Part shown: in pieces, positions 10,779-21,569 of the stretch
How positions within the stretch are numbered: position 1 is the first letter of the stretch
Layout: each line of letters begins with the position of its first letter
Assembly (NCBI GenBank): GCA_013146195.2
Contig: CM028379.1
Coordinates: 57,981,693 to 58,045,692, forward strand
From: Codonopsis lanceolata
Taxonomy: Eukaryota > Streptophyta > Magnoliopsida > Asterales > Campanulaceae
Direction: 5' to 3'
DNA: 64,000 nt
Made by a program: the position numbers and the translations under genes
The notes under the pieces: model-generated
Databases searched by the model: none
Told to the model about the DNA's origin: nothing
The model's input: the letters and a program-made list of their open reading frames with translations, nothing else

Positions 10779-11946
10779 CAAGGTCAATTGTTCTTTCATT
10801 TGTATAAAAGTAAACAGATTGACATTTGTACCTCGGTAGGTAGTAAAATAAGGAAATTCCAAGAGTTTTAGATTAGGTATAATCAGCTTTGTCCCCTTTC
10901 GTTTGATTGTTTTCTTTATATGCCTTTTTTTTCCTAGGAGGTTTCCACATGTGCTATTTTGTTTACTTCTTGGGGGATATATTTCCTAAATAATTATAAT
11001 AGTAAGACAAAAACTTGGATAAGACGATGCTACATATGTATTTTGTAAGATGGATCCCCTTTACCTGACCTACCGTGTGTTGGTAGGTTAAGCTAGTGAG
11101 ACTACGTCTTACGGATCTTAATTCGTAAGACGGTCTTAGAGGTGAACTACTCTAGTAGTAGAGTCATGGGCGACGTGTTAAATTTTTGTGGCTATCACTT
11201 GAATAAAAATCACAGGAGCTCTTTAAAGTTTAGGAAATAACCTCATTACTAGCAAATGGCGAGAGCCGTGTGGAGTAGGCTGTCCTTTGAAGAGCTTTCT
11301 GAAGTTCTTCGTTTCTCTCTCTTTTTTAAGTTAAACAGATAAACTATTTTACTTGGAAGTGACTGATTACAATCAAAAACCTCTTATAAGCAGAAATGGT
11401 TAAGTCATTTGTCAAGTCCCTTTCTACTTCACTTGCTTCACATATAAGAAAACTAATGCAATACCTTTCCCATGTTTTAATATTCAATAGTGACATTATA
11501 GACGTGTTGATGCAGTAGATTGCTTCCTTTTCAATGTTGCACAGTGCTTTTGCAATCTGTTGACTTTACTCCGTGTCTTTGAGAAACCTTTCTAAACACC
11601 TAATTATTTACTAAGTAGCATGGACTTCTGTTTAAATAGATGTTGTTGCTTTGTGGATTTTTTGCATGGATCTCTTTAAAAAAACAACATATCCTGACTT
11701 TTTTTAATATTTAGATTAGATAAATCAAAGTCTAATTTGACAACTCAAAATGATAATCAAAGCTCCTAGAAGAGTTTGAATAAACTGGTTCCTGAATGAA
11801 ATATCTTCCATCAAAAAATAAATAAGAGGAGATGAAGATATTGACAATTGTATGACTATTGATCTGAGCCATTCTGAGCAAGAGACTTCGAAAGACATCA
11901 CACCTTCCATTCACACCCACAGGCAGCTCATCAACATAGCATTCTA
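10779..11946. promoter_or_regulatory. RLK-1 upstream region
   Basis: About 1.2 kb between the Copia-E TSD and the RLK-1 start codon. No ORF is convincing. It contains a small repeat at about 11020-11155. I could not fix a TATA box or transcription start with confidence. Confidence 0.35.
11020..11155 (+). repeat. small dispersed repeat with TAAGACGGTCTTA-type motif
   Basis: Shares the order of AAGACG, a spacer, TAATTCGTAAGAC and GGTCTTA with the inverted copy at about 38462-38600, and partly with 50925-50985. Probably a short MITE or SINE-derived repeat. Confidence 0.45.
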
Positions 11947-14900
11947 ATGTATCTTCTTCAATCCCTTGTTCTATTACTTTTGTTTTTCTTTTCAGAGTTG
12001 TGCAATTGCATAGACACAATAACATCTACTCAGTTCATCAAGGACCCTGAAGATATAGTCTCCAATGGCAGATTTTTTAAACTGGGATTTTTTAGCCCTG
12101 CTAATACCACAAACCGATATGTTGGTATTCTCTACAATGTTCCTGCAACCACCGTGATATGGGTAGCTAATAGAGAAAGACCTCTCAATGATTCTGCTGG
12201 AACTGTTACCATCTCAGGGAATGGCAATCTTGTTGTCTTGGATGGACAGAATCAAATCATTTGGTCATCAAATATTTCCAACTCTTCGGCAAATTCAACT
12301 GCCCAGCTCTTGGATACTGGGAATTTAGTCATACGGAATACTTTTAATGGAGTGATAATATGGGAGAGTTTTAACAATCCCTCGAATTTACTTGTGCAGG
12401 ATATGAGGCTTGGTACAAATATAGGCACACAGAGGCATTTACTGACATCATGGAAAAGTGTTTCTGATCCATCGGTGGGAAAATATTCAGCTGGCCTTGT
12501 CTCTCTAAGCATTCCGCAAATTGTTGTATGGAATGGGAATGATGTACACTGGCGTAGTGGTCCTTGGAATAGTCTGACCTTCATTGGAGTACCGAACATG
12601 AATTCTGCATATCGTAATGGATTCAAAATTGATGACGATGAATTATCCTTCACATATGTAAATGAATCTTGTCGTACATATTATGTGCTAACTTCTGAAG
12701 GATATTTAGTGGAAAGGAACTGGGATAACTGGAAACAAGATTGGGAAGATACGTGGTCAGCGCAGGAGGATGAGTGTGATGTTTATGGAAAGTGCGGGCC
12801 ATTTGGGAGTTGTTCTCGGGGGTCTCCGATTTGTACTTGTTTGGAGGGGTTTGAGCCGGAGAATAAGGAGGAATGGCGCAGAGGAAATTGGAGTGATGGT
12901 TGTGTGAGGAGGATGCAATTACAGTGTGACAGAAATACTTCCACCAATGAGGAAGGCCGAGAAGATGGGTTTTTGAGGCTTAGAACAGTGAAAGTGCCAG
13001 ACTTTGCAGAGTCGATAAATGTTCTGGAAGAAGGTTGTGGGAGTGAGTGTCTGCGTAATTGTTCCTGTATAGCCTACACATATTATACTGGGATTGGGTG
13101 TATGCATTGGCGCAGTAGCTTGATTGACATACAAAAATTTTCCGGTAGTGGTGGGGCAGATCTTTACATTCGTGTGGCTTACTCCGAGCTTGGTAACATT
13201 TTCTCTCTTCTCCTTGGTCTGTACGTCTTGTCATTTTACTCATCATCTTTTGGTTTTGAATGTTTATTCAATGATTTAAGGAGACGAATAAATTATTACC
13301 CCTCTACTCATTATAATCTTAAGAAGATTAGTGAATGAATTCATGTTTGCCAAACATCCATGGTTCTTTTGCGATCTTTCTTTTCATGGGTTTTATGGAA
13401 TGAGAGTTTATAAAGGTTTATCCGTTTTATTCCATTTTGACTAAGCTATCTTTATGCTCATACTTTACAGATAAAACAAGAAACATGAAAGTACTTATTG
13501 CAATTACAGTGACCATAGGGTCTGTCACTGTTGCCGTGTTTTCATATGTTTCTTGCAAGTTGATGGCTCAAAAAAGAGGTAAAGTGCCACTAAAGTAGGT
13601 TAAATTTTTTTTTTTATCATTAGTACTATGTGATAGATCGCGTATTGCTGATCTCTGTTCAGGAAGGAAAATGAAAAGTGAGTTGTTATTACTTGAGAAA
13701 ATGGGGCAAACTAATCCAGATTATTCGAATGAAGTCATGGACCATGCTAAATTGGAAGAACTACCGCTATTCACTTTTGAGAAATTAGCTTATGCAACTG
13801 AAAGGTTTCATCCAACCAACAAGCTCGGTCAGGGTGGTTTTGGTCCGGTGTACAAGGTATATATATATCATTCCTGATCCCAACATTTACTTCCGATTGA
13901 AGCAAACATAAAACAGTTGCTGATATTAATAATATGCAGGGGAAATTACCTGATGGACAAGAAATAGCTGTGAAGCGGCTTTCAAGATCATCTAGACAAG
14001 GGCTAGAGGAGTTCATGAATGAGGTTGTGCTGATATCTAAACTCCAGCATCGTAATCTTGTTAGACTCCTTGGCTGTTGTGTTGAAAGACAAGAAAAGAT
14101 GCTAATCTATGAGTACATGCCTAATAGAAGTTTGGCTGCTCTTCTCTTTGGTTAGTTAAACTTCTGTGTCAGTTACATTTTCTTAGTTTCCATTGCGTCC
14201 TGTGCGAGGAAACATGATTGGATCTTGAAAATATAAAGCTTTACCATCTCCATAACATTCCCACAAAAAGGGTCCTATTTTAAGAGTCAAACTTTTTATA
14301 TTACTTCTATATATTTCCTTTACGTTGCACTAAAATTATATCTTTTTTTTGTATGATACACAAGAAAAATATCATCTCTTTCAAAATTAAGAAACAAGTT
14401 GAAAAGTTAATGGAAATTTGTAATTTGAATTTATAGATGGGACAATATTTTTGTACGATACTGAAAGTATGATTATTTGGATGGAGGTAGTAATGTATTT
14501 GGTTTTGAACATACTACGTCACTAAAACACATGGAATGCTAGCATCCAGTTCAATCAGTTTCCATTAATATATACTTGTTATTTGGATAATGTTCTTTCA
14601 GATCCACTTGGAAAAGAAAATCTAGCATGGAGTAAACGCATAAGCATCATTGAAGGAATTGGTCGAGGACTCTTGTATCTTCACAGAGATTCCAGATTCA
14701 GGATTATTCATAGAGATTTAAAGGCAAGTAATATTCTGCTTGATTATGAGCTAAACCCAAAAATTTCAGACTTTGGCATGGCGAGGATTTTTGGAAGCAA
14801 CCAAGACCAAGGCAACACTTCAAGGATAGTTGGGACATTGTAAGTACTTTGCCGTTGTCAATGCATCATCATGTCGCATTTTCATCTATATTAAATCGAT

Positions 14901-15512
14901 ATTACTTCTTAAAGTGGAATATCTGAATCCAACATGATACTAAATGCAGTGGCTACATGGCTCCTGAGTATGCAATGGAGGGAAGATTCTCTGAGAAATC
15001 TGATGTCTATAGTTTCGGAGTTTTGTTGTTAGAGATTGTCAGTGGAAGAAGGAACAGTACCTTTTATAGCGATGAGGTTGCCTCGGGTCTTATAGCATTT
15101 GTAAGTTAATCCAGATGGTTAAATTATCCCTTGCGTGACCCTGTATTGTTACTTCTTGTCCTAGTTGAATCACGTTTTAACATTCTTTACCTGTCATAAA
15201 ACTTTTCAGGCTTGGAATTTGTGGAATGAAGAGAAGATCATTGAACTAATAGATCCCAGGATATCAGAAACATGGTCACAACTGGAGATCTTGAGATACA
15301 TACATGTAGGATTATTGTGTGTCCAAGAACTGATAAAGGACAGACCAAATATTTCAACGGTTCTCTCAATGCTTAGTAGTGAAATTGCAGATCTTCCTAC
15401 TCCCAAACAACCCGCATTTACTCAAATCCAGATTTCTTCGGAAACAAATTCGCCGAGTCAACAACATTTCTCTGTAAACGATGTCAGTCTTACAATTGTT
15501 GAAGGCAGATAA
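11947..15512 (+). CDS. RLK-1: G-type lectin S-receptor-like Ser/Thr kinase, intact
   Basis: Exons 11947-13192, 13471-13578, 13663-13856, 13940-14150, 14602-14839, 14950-15100 and 15210-15512. All introns are GT-AG and the exons join in frame to 816 residues plus TAA. Order: signal peptide (1-22), bulb-type lectin domain (about 25-150), S-locus glycoprotein region with EGF-like Cys pattern (about 190-315), PAN/apple domain (about 335-412), one membrane span in exon 2 (about 422-445), kinase (about 490-760) and the short C-terminal tail usual in the family, ending VEGR. Kinase motifs are complete: GQGGFG loop, AVKRL lysine, HRDLKASN, DFG and MAPEYAM. An active plasma-membrane RD kinase is expected. 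Family members act in pathogen perception and, in Brassicaceae, self-incompatibility. The ligand is unknown, and a mating role is not implied. The start is the first ATG, directly followed by the signal peptide. Confidence 0.95.
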
Positions 15513-15903
15513 AAATGCCAATTACTGAACACCTTCTTTCCCGGGGTTTCATTATATAAATGTATATTGACAGTTCAACTGAAGTTGGAGATTATATTTA
15601 TTTTGATTCATAAGGTAGTTTTCATGGTTATTTATTTGAAAAGCGGTTGTTCACAGGATTCATTAGCACAGCTCATCTTTAAAAATCAAGCCTTTTGTTG
15701 ACCGGATTTTCTTTTGTTTGAATTCCATTGCATAAACAGGAAATGGGTGTGTTTGGCTAACTCTATGAAGTTCCTTATCAACATTTTTTGTGGGTAAGTT
15801 CAATTCTCATTCTCTATCCTATTGCTCCCAAAGTAAGATCGTCCAATTTCTTTTTGCCACACTTAGAACACCAAGCAATATCATTGTTGAACAGATAAAA
15901 TAC
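15513..15903. other. RLK-1 3' flank
   Basis: Non-coding sequence after the RLK-1 stop codon, presumably 3' UTR and spacer. No gene seen. Confidence 0.4.
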
Positions 15904-16140
15904 ATGAGTTGTAAAAGTTTCCATATAATTTTCGTATTTTCTTTTGTTTTATTTCTCCTACTAATGAGTCAGACTATGTTCGGCCAATCAATTCAAAGCC
16001 CTAGTATTAGAATTGGAAGAACAAAGTTGAATTCGGGGTATGCAATTTGTTCTTCCCTTTCCAAATTCGAGGCTTGGAATTGGATGGCTAAACATAGCAT
16101 CGCGACATTTGTTTCAACCGACTACCTACCTAATATGTGA
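15904..16140 (+). CDS. candidate small secreted peptide, 78 aa
   Basis: From the internal ATG at 15904 the frame begins with a short polar start and a strongly hydrophobic run (about residues 6-22), followed by a polar tail with two further cysteines. An in-frame ATG lies further upstream at 15790. It resembles a signal peptide plus small mature peptide, but I recognise no family. The frame lies in the spacer between two receptor-kinase copies and may be chance. Confidence 0.15.
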   Translation: MSCKSFHIIFVFSFVLFLLLMSQTMFGQSIQSPSIRIGRTKLNSGYAICSSLSKFEAWNWMAKHSIATFVSTDYLPNM

Positions 16141-16144
16141 ATCG

Positions 16145-16288
16145 GTTGACACAAAATTGCAGTTATTCAGTCAACCATTTCTCATCTTGTTGCGCGTACT
16201 GTTGCTATGAATCCTGAACCAATTCATATTCAGATCCTCTGTTCTAAAGGATTTCTTTTATACTTACTTCAGTTAATACTTACACGAG
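16145..16288 (+). promoter_or_regulatory. RLK-2 upstream region, duplicated block
   Basis: Similar to about 5360-5500 in the order CGGTTG, AGTCAACCATTTCTC, TTGTTG, GTACT.TTGCTATGAA, TCATATTCA and ATCCTCTGTTCT. It directly precedes the RLK-2 start codon. The repeat suggests the receptor-kinase units were duplicated with their 5' flanks. Confidence 0.5.
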
Positions 16289-16328
16289 ATGTATTTAACG
16301 CCTCTTCTTCAAGCCCTTGCTCATGTAC
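16289..16328 (+). pseudogene. RLK-2 exon 1, 5' piece (start and signal peptide)
   Basis: An ATG at 16289 opens 13 codons (MYLTPLLQALAHV) plus one base that match the start of RLK-1 (MYLLQSLVLL...). At 16328 the frame is cut by the solo LTR. The remainder of exon 1 starts at 60055 with the missing two bases of the codon and continues with the rest of the signal peptide. The five bases TGTAC at 16324-16328 are repeated at 60050-60054 as the insertion's TSD. Confidence 0.85.
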
Positions 16329-17026
16329 TGTAAGTGTTGGCTTGGCCCAAATGGGCTGCCCACTTGGGAAATAAACAAACCCAGCAACTCAAGACCCAAA
16401 CAGACTTACCCCTTCTTCCTTTGTGCTGCCGGCTATTTGTAATTAGGCGTCTCCCTCTTTTGTGTGCCCTAATTCGTTTCCCCCTTTTCTTCCCTGATTA
16501 GCGATGTCTTCTCCTGGAATTTCGGCGGCAGCGGTGGGTAATCAGTGATAACGAGTCAATCTCGCTATCTGTTGGTACTATATATTCTCCCTCTGCCTCC
16601 CTCTTCAAAAAGACAACCATTAACCGAGCTATCTCTCTCTGTGACTCTCTTCTGCTTCTATAAGATGTGAGTGGTGAGTTTGAGGTCCATGTGATCGAGT
16701 GATCAGTGAGAATGGGGGGTTTCGGAGTTTGTTGGGTTTCTTGTTGTTGTCTTCACTGTTCCTTGAAATCCTTGCAGAAATCGTCCTTTTCGGTTGTGAA
16801 CTCTTGATTGGACTGGTCTGTTATACTCTGTGTATAAGCAGTGGAGATCTGAGTCTAGGCATATTAAGCCCTAAACAGATTCGAGTTAGGCTTCGTTGAG
16901 TTGAGGATACTCCGTTGTTATTTGTAATATCTATGTTTATTACTAATCATTATGTTGCAGATTATACCATTGCATATAGGATTGTTTTAATTGATATTGA
17001 ACTATTGGAAGAGCTTTGGTACATTG
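16329..17026 (+). mobile_element. solo LTR (Copia-C family), left part
   Basis: Begins TGTAAGTGTTGG and is followed on the other side of Copia-A by 59947-60049, ending CTCTACA. Together they make about 800 bp flanked by TGTAC on both sides. It aligns along its whole length with the LTR at 24281-25094, including GGCTTGGCCCAAATGGGC at the start and CAGATTCGAGTTAGGCT inside. A TATA-like CTATATATTC near 16577 and a leader follow the usual LTR plan. No internal region remains, so it is a solo LTR. Confidence 0.88.
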
Positions 17027-17164
17027 TGTAATCAGAAATAAAGAAGGAGAAGAAGAGAAGCAGGCAGAGACGATGAAGGGAGTCGCGATACTTCGCAATC
17101 ACAATCTCTGCGTAATCTGTTTATTAAACATTAAACGATATATATATGTATATGTATATATATG

Positions 17165-17195
<31 letters not shown>

Positions 17196-17247
17196 ATACC
17201 AAAAAACCCTACTACCTAATTTACTAAACTACCCTTATTGTCTAACA
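17027..17247 (-). repeat. Copia-A 3' LTR (left)
   Basis: 221 bp, longer than the other LTR because of an expanded TATATG/TA tract. A few substitutions separate the two copies. Confidence 0.9.
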
Positions 17248-17254
17248 CTCCCCT

Positions 17255-18926
17255 TCAAGCTGGAGCATATATATTTATCATACCCAGCTTGTTACAAATA
17301 TAATCCGCCCTTAACTTTGTCAAGCCTTTAGTCAGCATATCTGCTGGTTGTTCTCTCGTACGCACGTATGAGGTGGAGACAAGATTCTGTTGGATCTTTT
17401 CTCGAATAAAATGACATTCGACCTCTATATGCTTAGTCCTTTCGTGGAAAACTGGATTTTTAGAAATATGCATGGCTGCCTGATTATCACACCACAATCT
17501 CATAGGCAGAGGAACCTTAAACCCAATCTCTTCAATCAATTGGTGTATTCACATAAGTTCACGGGTTGTCTGAGCCATAGCACGATGCTCTGCACTTGAT
17601 CTCGCCACCACACTTTGTTTCTTACTTTTCCAGGATACAAGATTTCCGCCCACAAACACACAATATCTGATAGTTGACTTACTATATCTGGTGATCTTAC
17701 CCAATTAGCATCAGAGAATGCCTCTACCCGCATATGCCCATGATTCACATACAATATACCTTTACCTGGTGCTCCTTTCAAATATTTCACAATTCGGATC
17801 AACGCATTTCAGTGTGTAATAGTAGGAGCTGCCATGAACCGACTCACTACACTCACCGGAAAAGCAATATTTGGACGAGTTACTACAAGATAATTCAACT
17901 TGCCAACCAATCTCCGGTATCGTCCTGGATCCTCGAGCATCTCCCCTTCTCCGGATACAAGTTTTACATTAGGATCCATTGGAGTATCACATGGTTTCAC
18001 TCCAAGCATTCCAACCTCCTCAAGTAAATCAAGGACATATTTTCTTTAACACAAAAAGATTCCTTTCTTGGACTGTATCACTTCAATTCCAAGAAAGTAC
18101 TTTAGAGTACCCAAGTCCTTTGTTTGAAATTTTGTTTGAAGACAAGATTTGAGTGCTTCAATGACATGTGTATCACTACCTGTAATCACAATATCATCTA
18201 CATAGACAATCAAAACAATACAACTACTGCTAGTCTGCCGAAAGAACACAGTGTTATCACACATACTCCTCTATAACCCCAACTCTAACACAACATCATT
18301 GAATCTGCCAAACCAAGCCCGCGGAGACTGTTTCAACCCATACAACGACTTTCGCAACCGACATACCTTATTCACATACTCCCCTTGAGCAACAAACCCC
18401 GGAGGTTGCTCCATGTAAACCTCTTCTTGCAAAGCACCATGAAGGAATGCATTCTTGACATCCAACTGATATAAGGCCCAATTATTGGAAGTAGCTAACG
18501 ATATCAGAAGACGAACAGATGTGAGCTTAGCAACAGGAGAAAAAGTATCAGTATAGTCAACACCATACACTTGCGCATACCCCTTTGCAACCAATCGAGC
18601 TTTTAATCGAGCAACGGTAACATCAGGATTCATTTTAACCACGTACACCCATTTACATCCAATAGCCTTCTTACCATTAGGAAGTGTTACCAAGTCCCAT
18701 ATCTCATTAGCCTCAAGACCTTGCATTTCCTCTTCCATAGCGGACTTCCAACCACTATGAGATAAAGCTTCAGACACATTTTTAGGGGTGACAACGGAAT
18801 CAAGAGAAACAACAAATAAACGAGAGAAATCTGACATGTGAGCATACGAGACACAAGAGGTGATAGGATGAACATGAGTACGTGTACCTTTGCGGAGTGT
18901 TATAGGGAGATCAAGAGAAAGATCTG
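17255..18926 (-). pseudogene. Copia-A reverse transcriptase and RNase H
   Basis: The frame starts with the RT N-terminal region (KWVYVVKMNPDVTVARLKARLVA is split over two readable pieces), then QLDVKNAFLHGALQEEVYM and SLYGLKQSPRAW, the catalytic YVDD in VLIVYVDDIVITG near 18190, and the RNase H end with the KHIEVECHFIREK motif near 17425. Stops and frameshifts near 18265, 18045 and 17805 break it into four pieces. Upstream the frame runs on without loss across the ATGAT duplication into 20572. Confidence 0.88.
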
Positions 18927-18931
18927 ATGAT

Positions 18932-20566
18932 TGATAAGCTTGTAATTTTCCGATTATTTTCATTAATTTTCTGGAATTTTATTGGTTATTTTGAGCTTTG
19001 GTTGATAATTAATTGCATTTGAGATATTATTTTTATGTATTTTGTGCTTCATGTAGGTATCTCAAAGATATTTGAGGTTGTATGGCTCAATACGTGCAAA
19101 TCGAGGCAATTCCGGGCATTAATGTTAAGTTTTGATGCTTGCCGTTAAGTTTCGTTAAGAGTTTCCAAGGACAGCAGCCTAACGGAGGACCAAACTAAAG
19201 AGCCTGAAGTGGGCTGGAAAGCGGCGCCCAATCCATGAAGTTCAGGGGCACCGGAGCAATTCCATGAAAATTGCATTTCATTAATGCGTTGTCATCTCCT
19301 GAAGCGGCCACGTCATCCGCCTCCATTAGTGCAGCGACCCGCGTGCTCAGCCCTGGATCCGGGTACGACCCGCGTACTGCCTGCTCCAACCATGCCCACC
19401 AGCCCTCTCTGCAGCCCACTTCACCTCACAACCGCGGCCCGTTTTCCCTTGGGTGACCCGCGCTCCACTCCATGGGCTGACCCTGACCCTAGCGCAACCC
19501 AGCCCTCATTTTTTTCTCCTTTTTGCCCCTAAATCTCCTAATTCCTTCCTTTTTTGCCCTTAAAAATTCTATCTTCTCCCCTTTTTTCCCCTGCTCTTGT
19601 TGCCTTTGTTTTTCTCCCAATCCAGCCGGCCAATTTGAAGAGAGAAGGAACCAGCCTTCAGGTTTTAGGGCAGCAGCCCTAAAACTCAAGGGCATCAAAT
19701 CAAGTGTCAAGGGAGCAAGATTAAGTAAAGTCAACCAAGATTTGCAACATTAATTGGTTTAATTCTTCCACCTCTTTATTTATTTTAATGTTGTAATTTT
19801 TGGAGAAACTTTACATTTATCTTGATACCTTGATGATGAGCTAAATATATTTTTGGATTGTGATTATTATCTATGTTGAATGTGATGTTTTAATTTAATT
19901 TCTCTCTATTTGATGTATTACTCATATATTTTTGGTTATTATCATTGTGTGCTTAATGCTTTTAATGAAGTCATGAATCATTAAATGAACCCTAGAATGA
20001 TAGGATACGAAGCGAAAGCCCTTCCTATTATTTCGAAAATCGTGATAATTGTTTACGTCTCTAAGGCACACCGATTGTCGAAGGTCGTAGATAGTCATTG
20101 GGTGCTTGATCTACTACGCGGCTATTTCCTCCCCTAGGCTATGTGTTGCGAGGATATGAGCCCGTAGCAAGGATGAGTGATAGCTAGGTTTTCTATACGT
20201 AGCGAAAGCCCGTAGAAAGTATTAGTGCGCACCCGACTACCGAAAATTTGAGTTAAGAAAAATATAGAGAGTTAAATTAAGCATTGGCTAGACTAGAAAT
20301 ATCACAATCCTATTCTTTTTAAACCTTGATTTGATGTTGCCGTCGTTTCATTGTCACGTTAATTTAGTTTAATTTCTTGCCTTTATTTTGTTTATTTTAT
20401 ATTTATTTTAATTCAAGTTTCCGTTAGCTTAGATAAAATTAGGTGTGCCCAATTTTAGTACTTAGGATTTATTTCTAGCTCTATCCTCGTGGGATCGACT
20501 CGTACTTCGAACTTTATTACTTGATACGACCGGGTAATCTTGTCCGTGTTGCGTTCGCGCACATCA
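18932..20566. mobile_element. solo LTR, probably Gypsy type, inside Copia-A
   Basis: 1635 bp starting TGATAAGC and ending CACATCA, flanked at 18927-18931 and 20567-20571 by ATGAT. Removing it and one ATGAT leaves the Copia-A frame open. The interior has no coding sequence. Its length and a 3' part with CGTGGGATCGACTCGTACTT suggest a plant Gypsy LTR, but the family assignment is tentative. Confidence 0.82.
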
Positions 20567-20571
20567 ATGAT

Positions 20572-21569
20572 GTGGGAACCGGTATCAGGAGTGAATCTGT
20601 TGGAGAATTTGCAACGACTGGTTCTTGGATTGAAGCAGGAGTGCGTCGAGTATACACTTGAGTTATAGGAGGACGAGAACCAGCTTCAACACCAACACTA
20701 ACCTCAGGATTATGGGAACGAACCAATGTATGGGTGAGAAAATCACCGGGAGAGAAAAACTCAGACGCAGAAGAAGATGACCGACCAAAATACGGGCTAG
20801 ACTAAAAGAAAGTGGCATTAGTAGACACTAAATACCGACCCAAATCCAGAGAATAACAACGATATCCTTTCTAAGTTCTAGAGTATCCAAGAAAGACACA
20901 CTTAAGAGCTCTTCGGCCTAGCTTACCAACCTGTGGCCGAACATCCTGGACAAAACAAGTGCAACCAAACACTTTAGGAGAAACTGGAAACAACGGCTGC
21001 GATGGACGAAGAACAGAATATGGTATGTCTCTTTTAAGAGCAGATGATGGAAGACGATTAATAAGAAAGGCAGCAGTATGAACAGCATCAGCCCAAAAAG
21101 ACTTAGGAACATTCATCTCAAACATCAATGCCTTAGCAACTTCCAACAGATGGCGATTCTTGCGTTCAGCAACACCATTCTGTTGTGGGGTGACAATACA
21201 TGAAGATTGATGAATGATTCCATTCTGAGACATATAAGAAGAGAAAATACCAAAAAAGTATTCCTTAGCATTATCACTACGAAGATTTTGAACCAAACAA
21301 TTTAAATGAGTTTTAATCTCAGCACAAAAGGAGCAAAATAACTGAAACAACTCATCTCTAAATATCATTAAATAAAGCCAAGTACTTCTGGAATCATCAT
21401 CGACAAAAGTAACAAAATATCGGAACCCTGATTTGGTAGGTACATTATAAGGACCCCAAACATCAGTATGAACTAACTCAAATATGGATGCAACCCATTT
21501 ATTAACTCTAGGAGGATACGACACACGATGGTGTTTAGCAAACTCACAAGACTTACAAGGTAAAGTGAT
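20572..21569 (-). pseudogene. Copia-A integrase and linker
   Basis: Starts with the CxxC of the HHCC zinc region (PCKSCEFAKHH), then the integrase core with the first Asp in HTDVWGP, the second in SDNAKEY, and the Glu in NGVAERKNR. It continues into the conserved FGCTCFVQDVRPQ and KCVFLGYS segment. One frame is open for 237 codons. A break near 20871 precedes a variable linker that joins the RT part over the solo LTR. The left edge of the 30.2-kb insertion lies at 21570. Confidence 0.9.

Noticed and set aside
11947..13338. RLK-1 as a 463-aa secreted receptor without kinase
   Set aside because: Reading to the stop at 13338 runs through intron 1. A GT donor at 13193 and the following exons give a complete in-frame kinase. 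A truncated splice form remains possible.
16699..16899. 66-aa hydrophobic ORF near RLK-2
   Set aside because: It lies wholly inside the solo LTR and aligns with non-coding LTR sequence at 24.5-24.7 kb.
19195..19753. ORFs on both strands inside the 1.6-kb solo LTR
   Set aside because: They lie in a GC-richer LTR segment; proline/serine-rich in every frame, with no domain.
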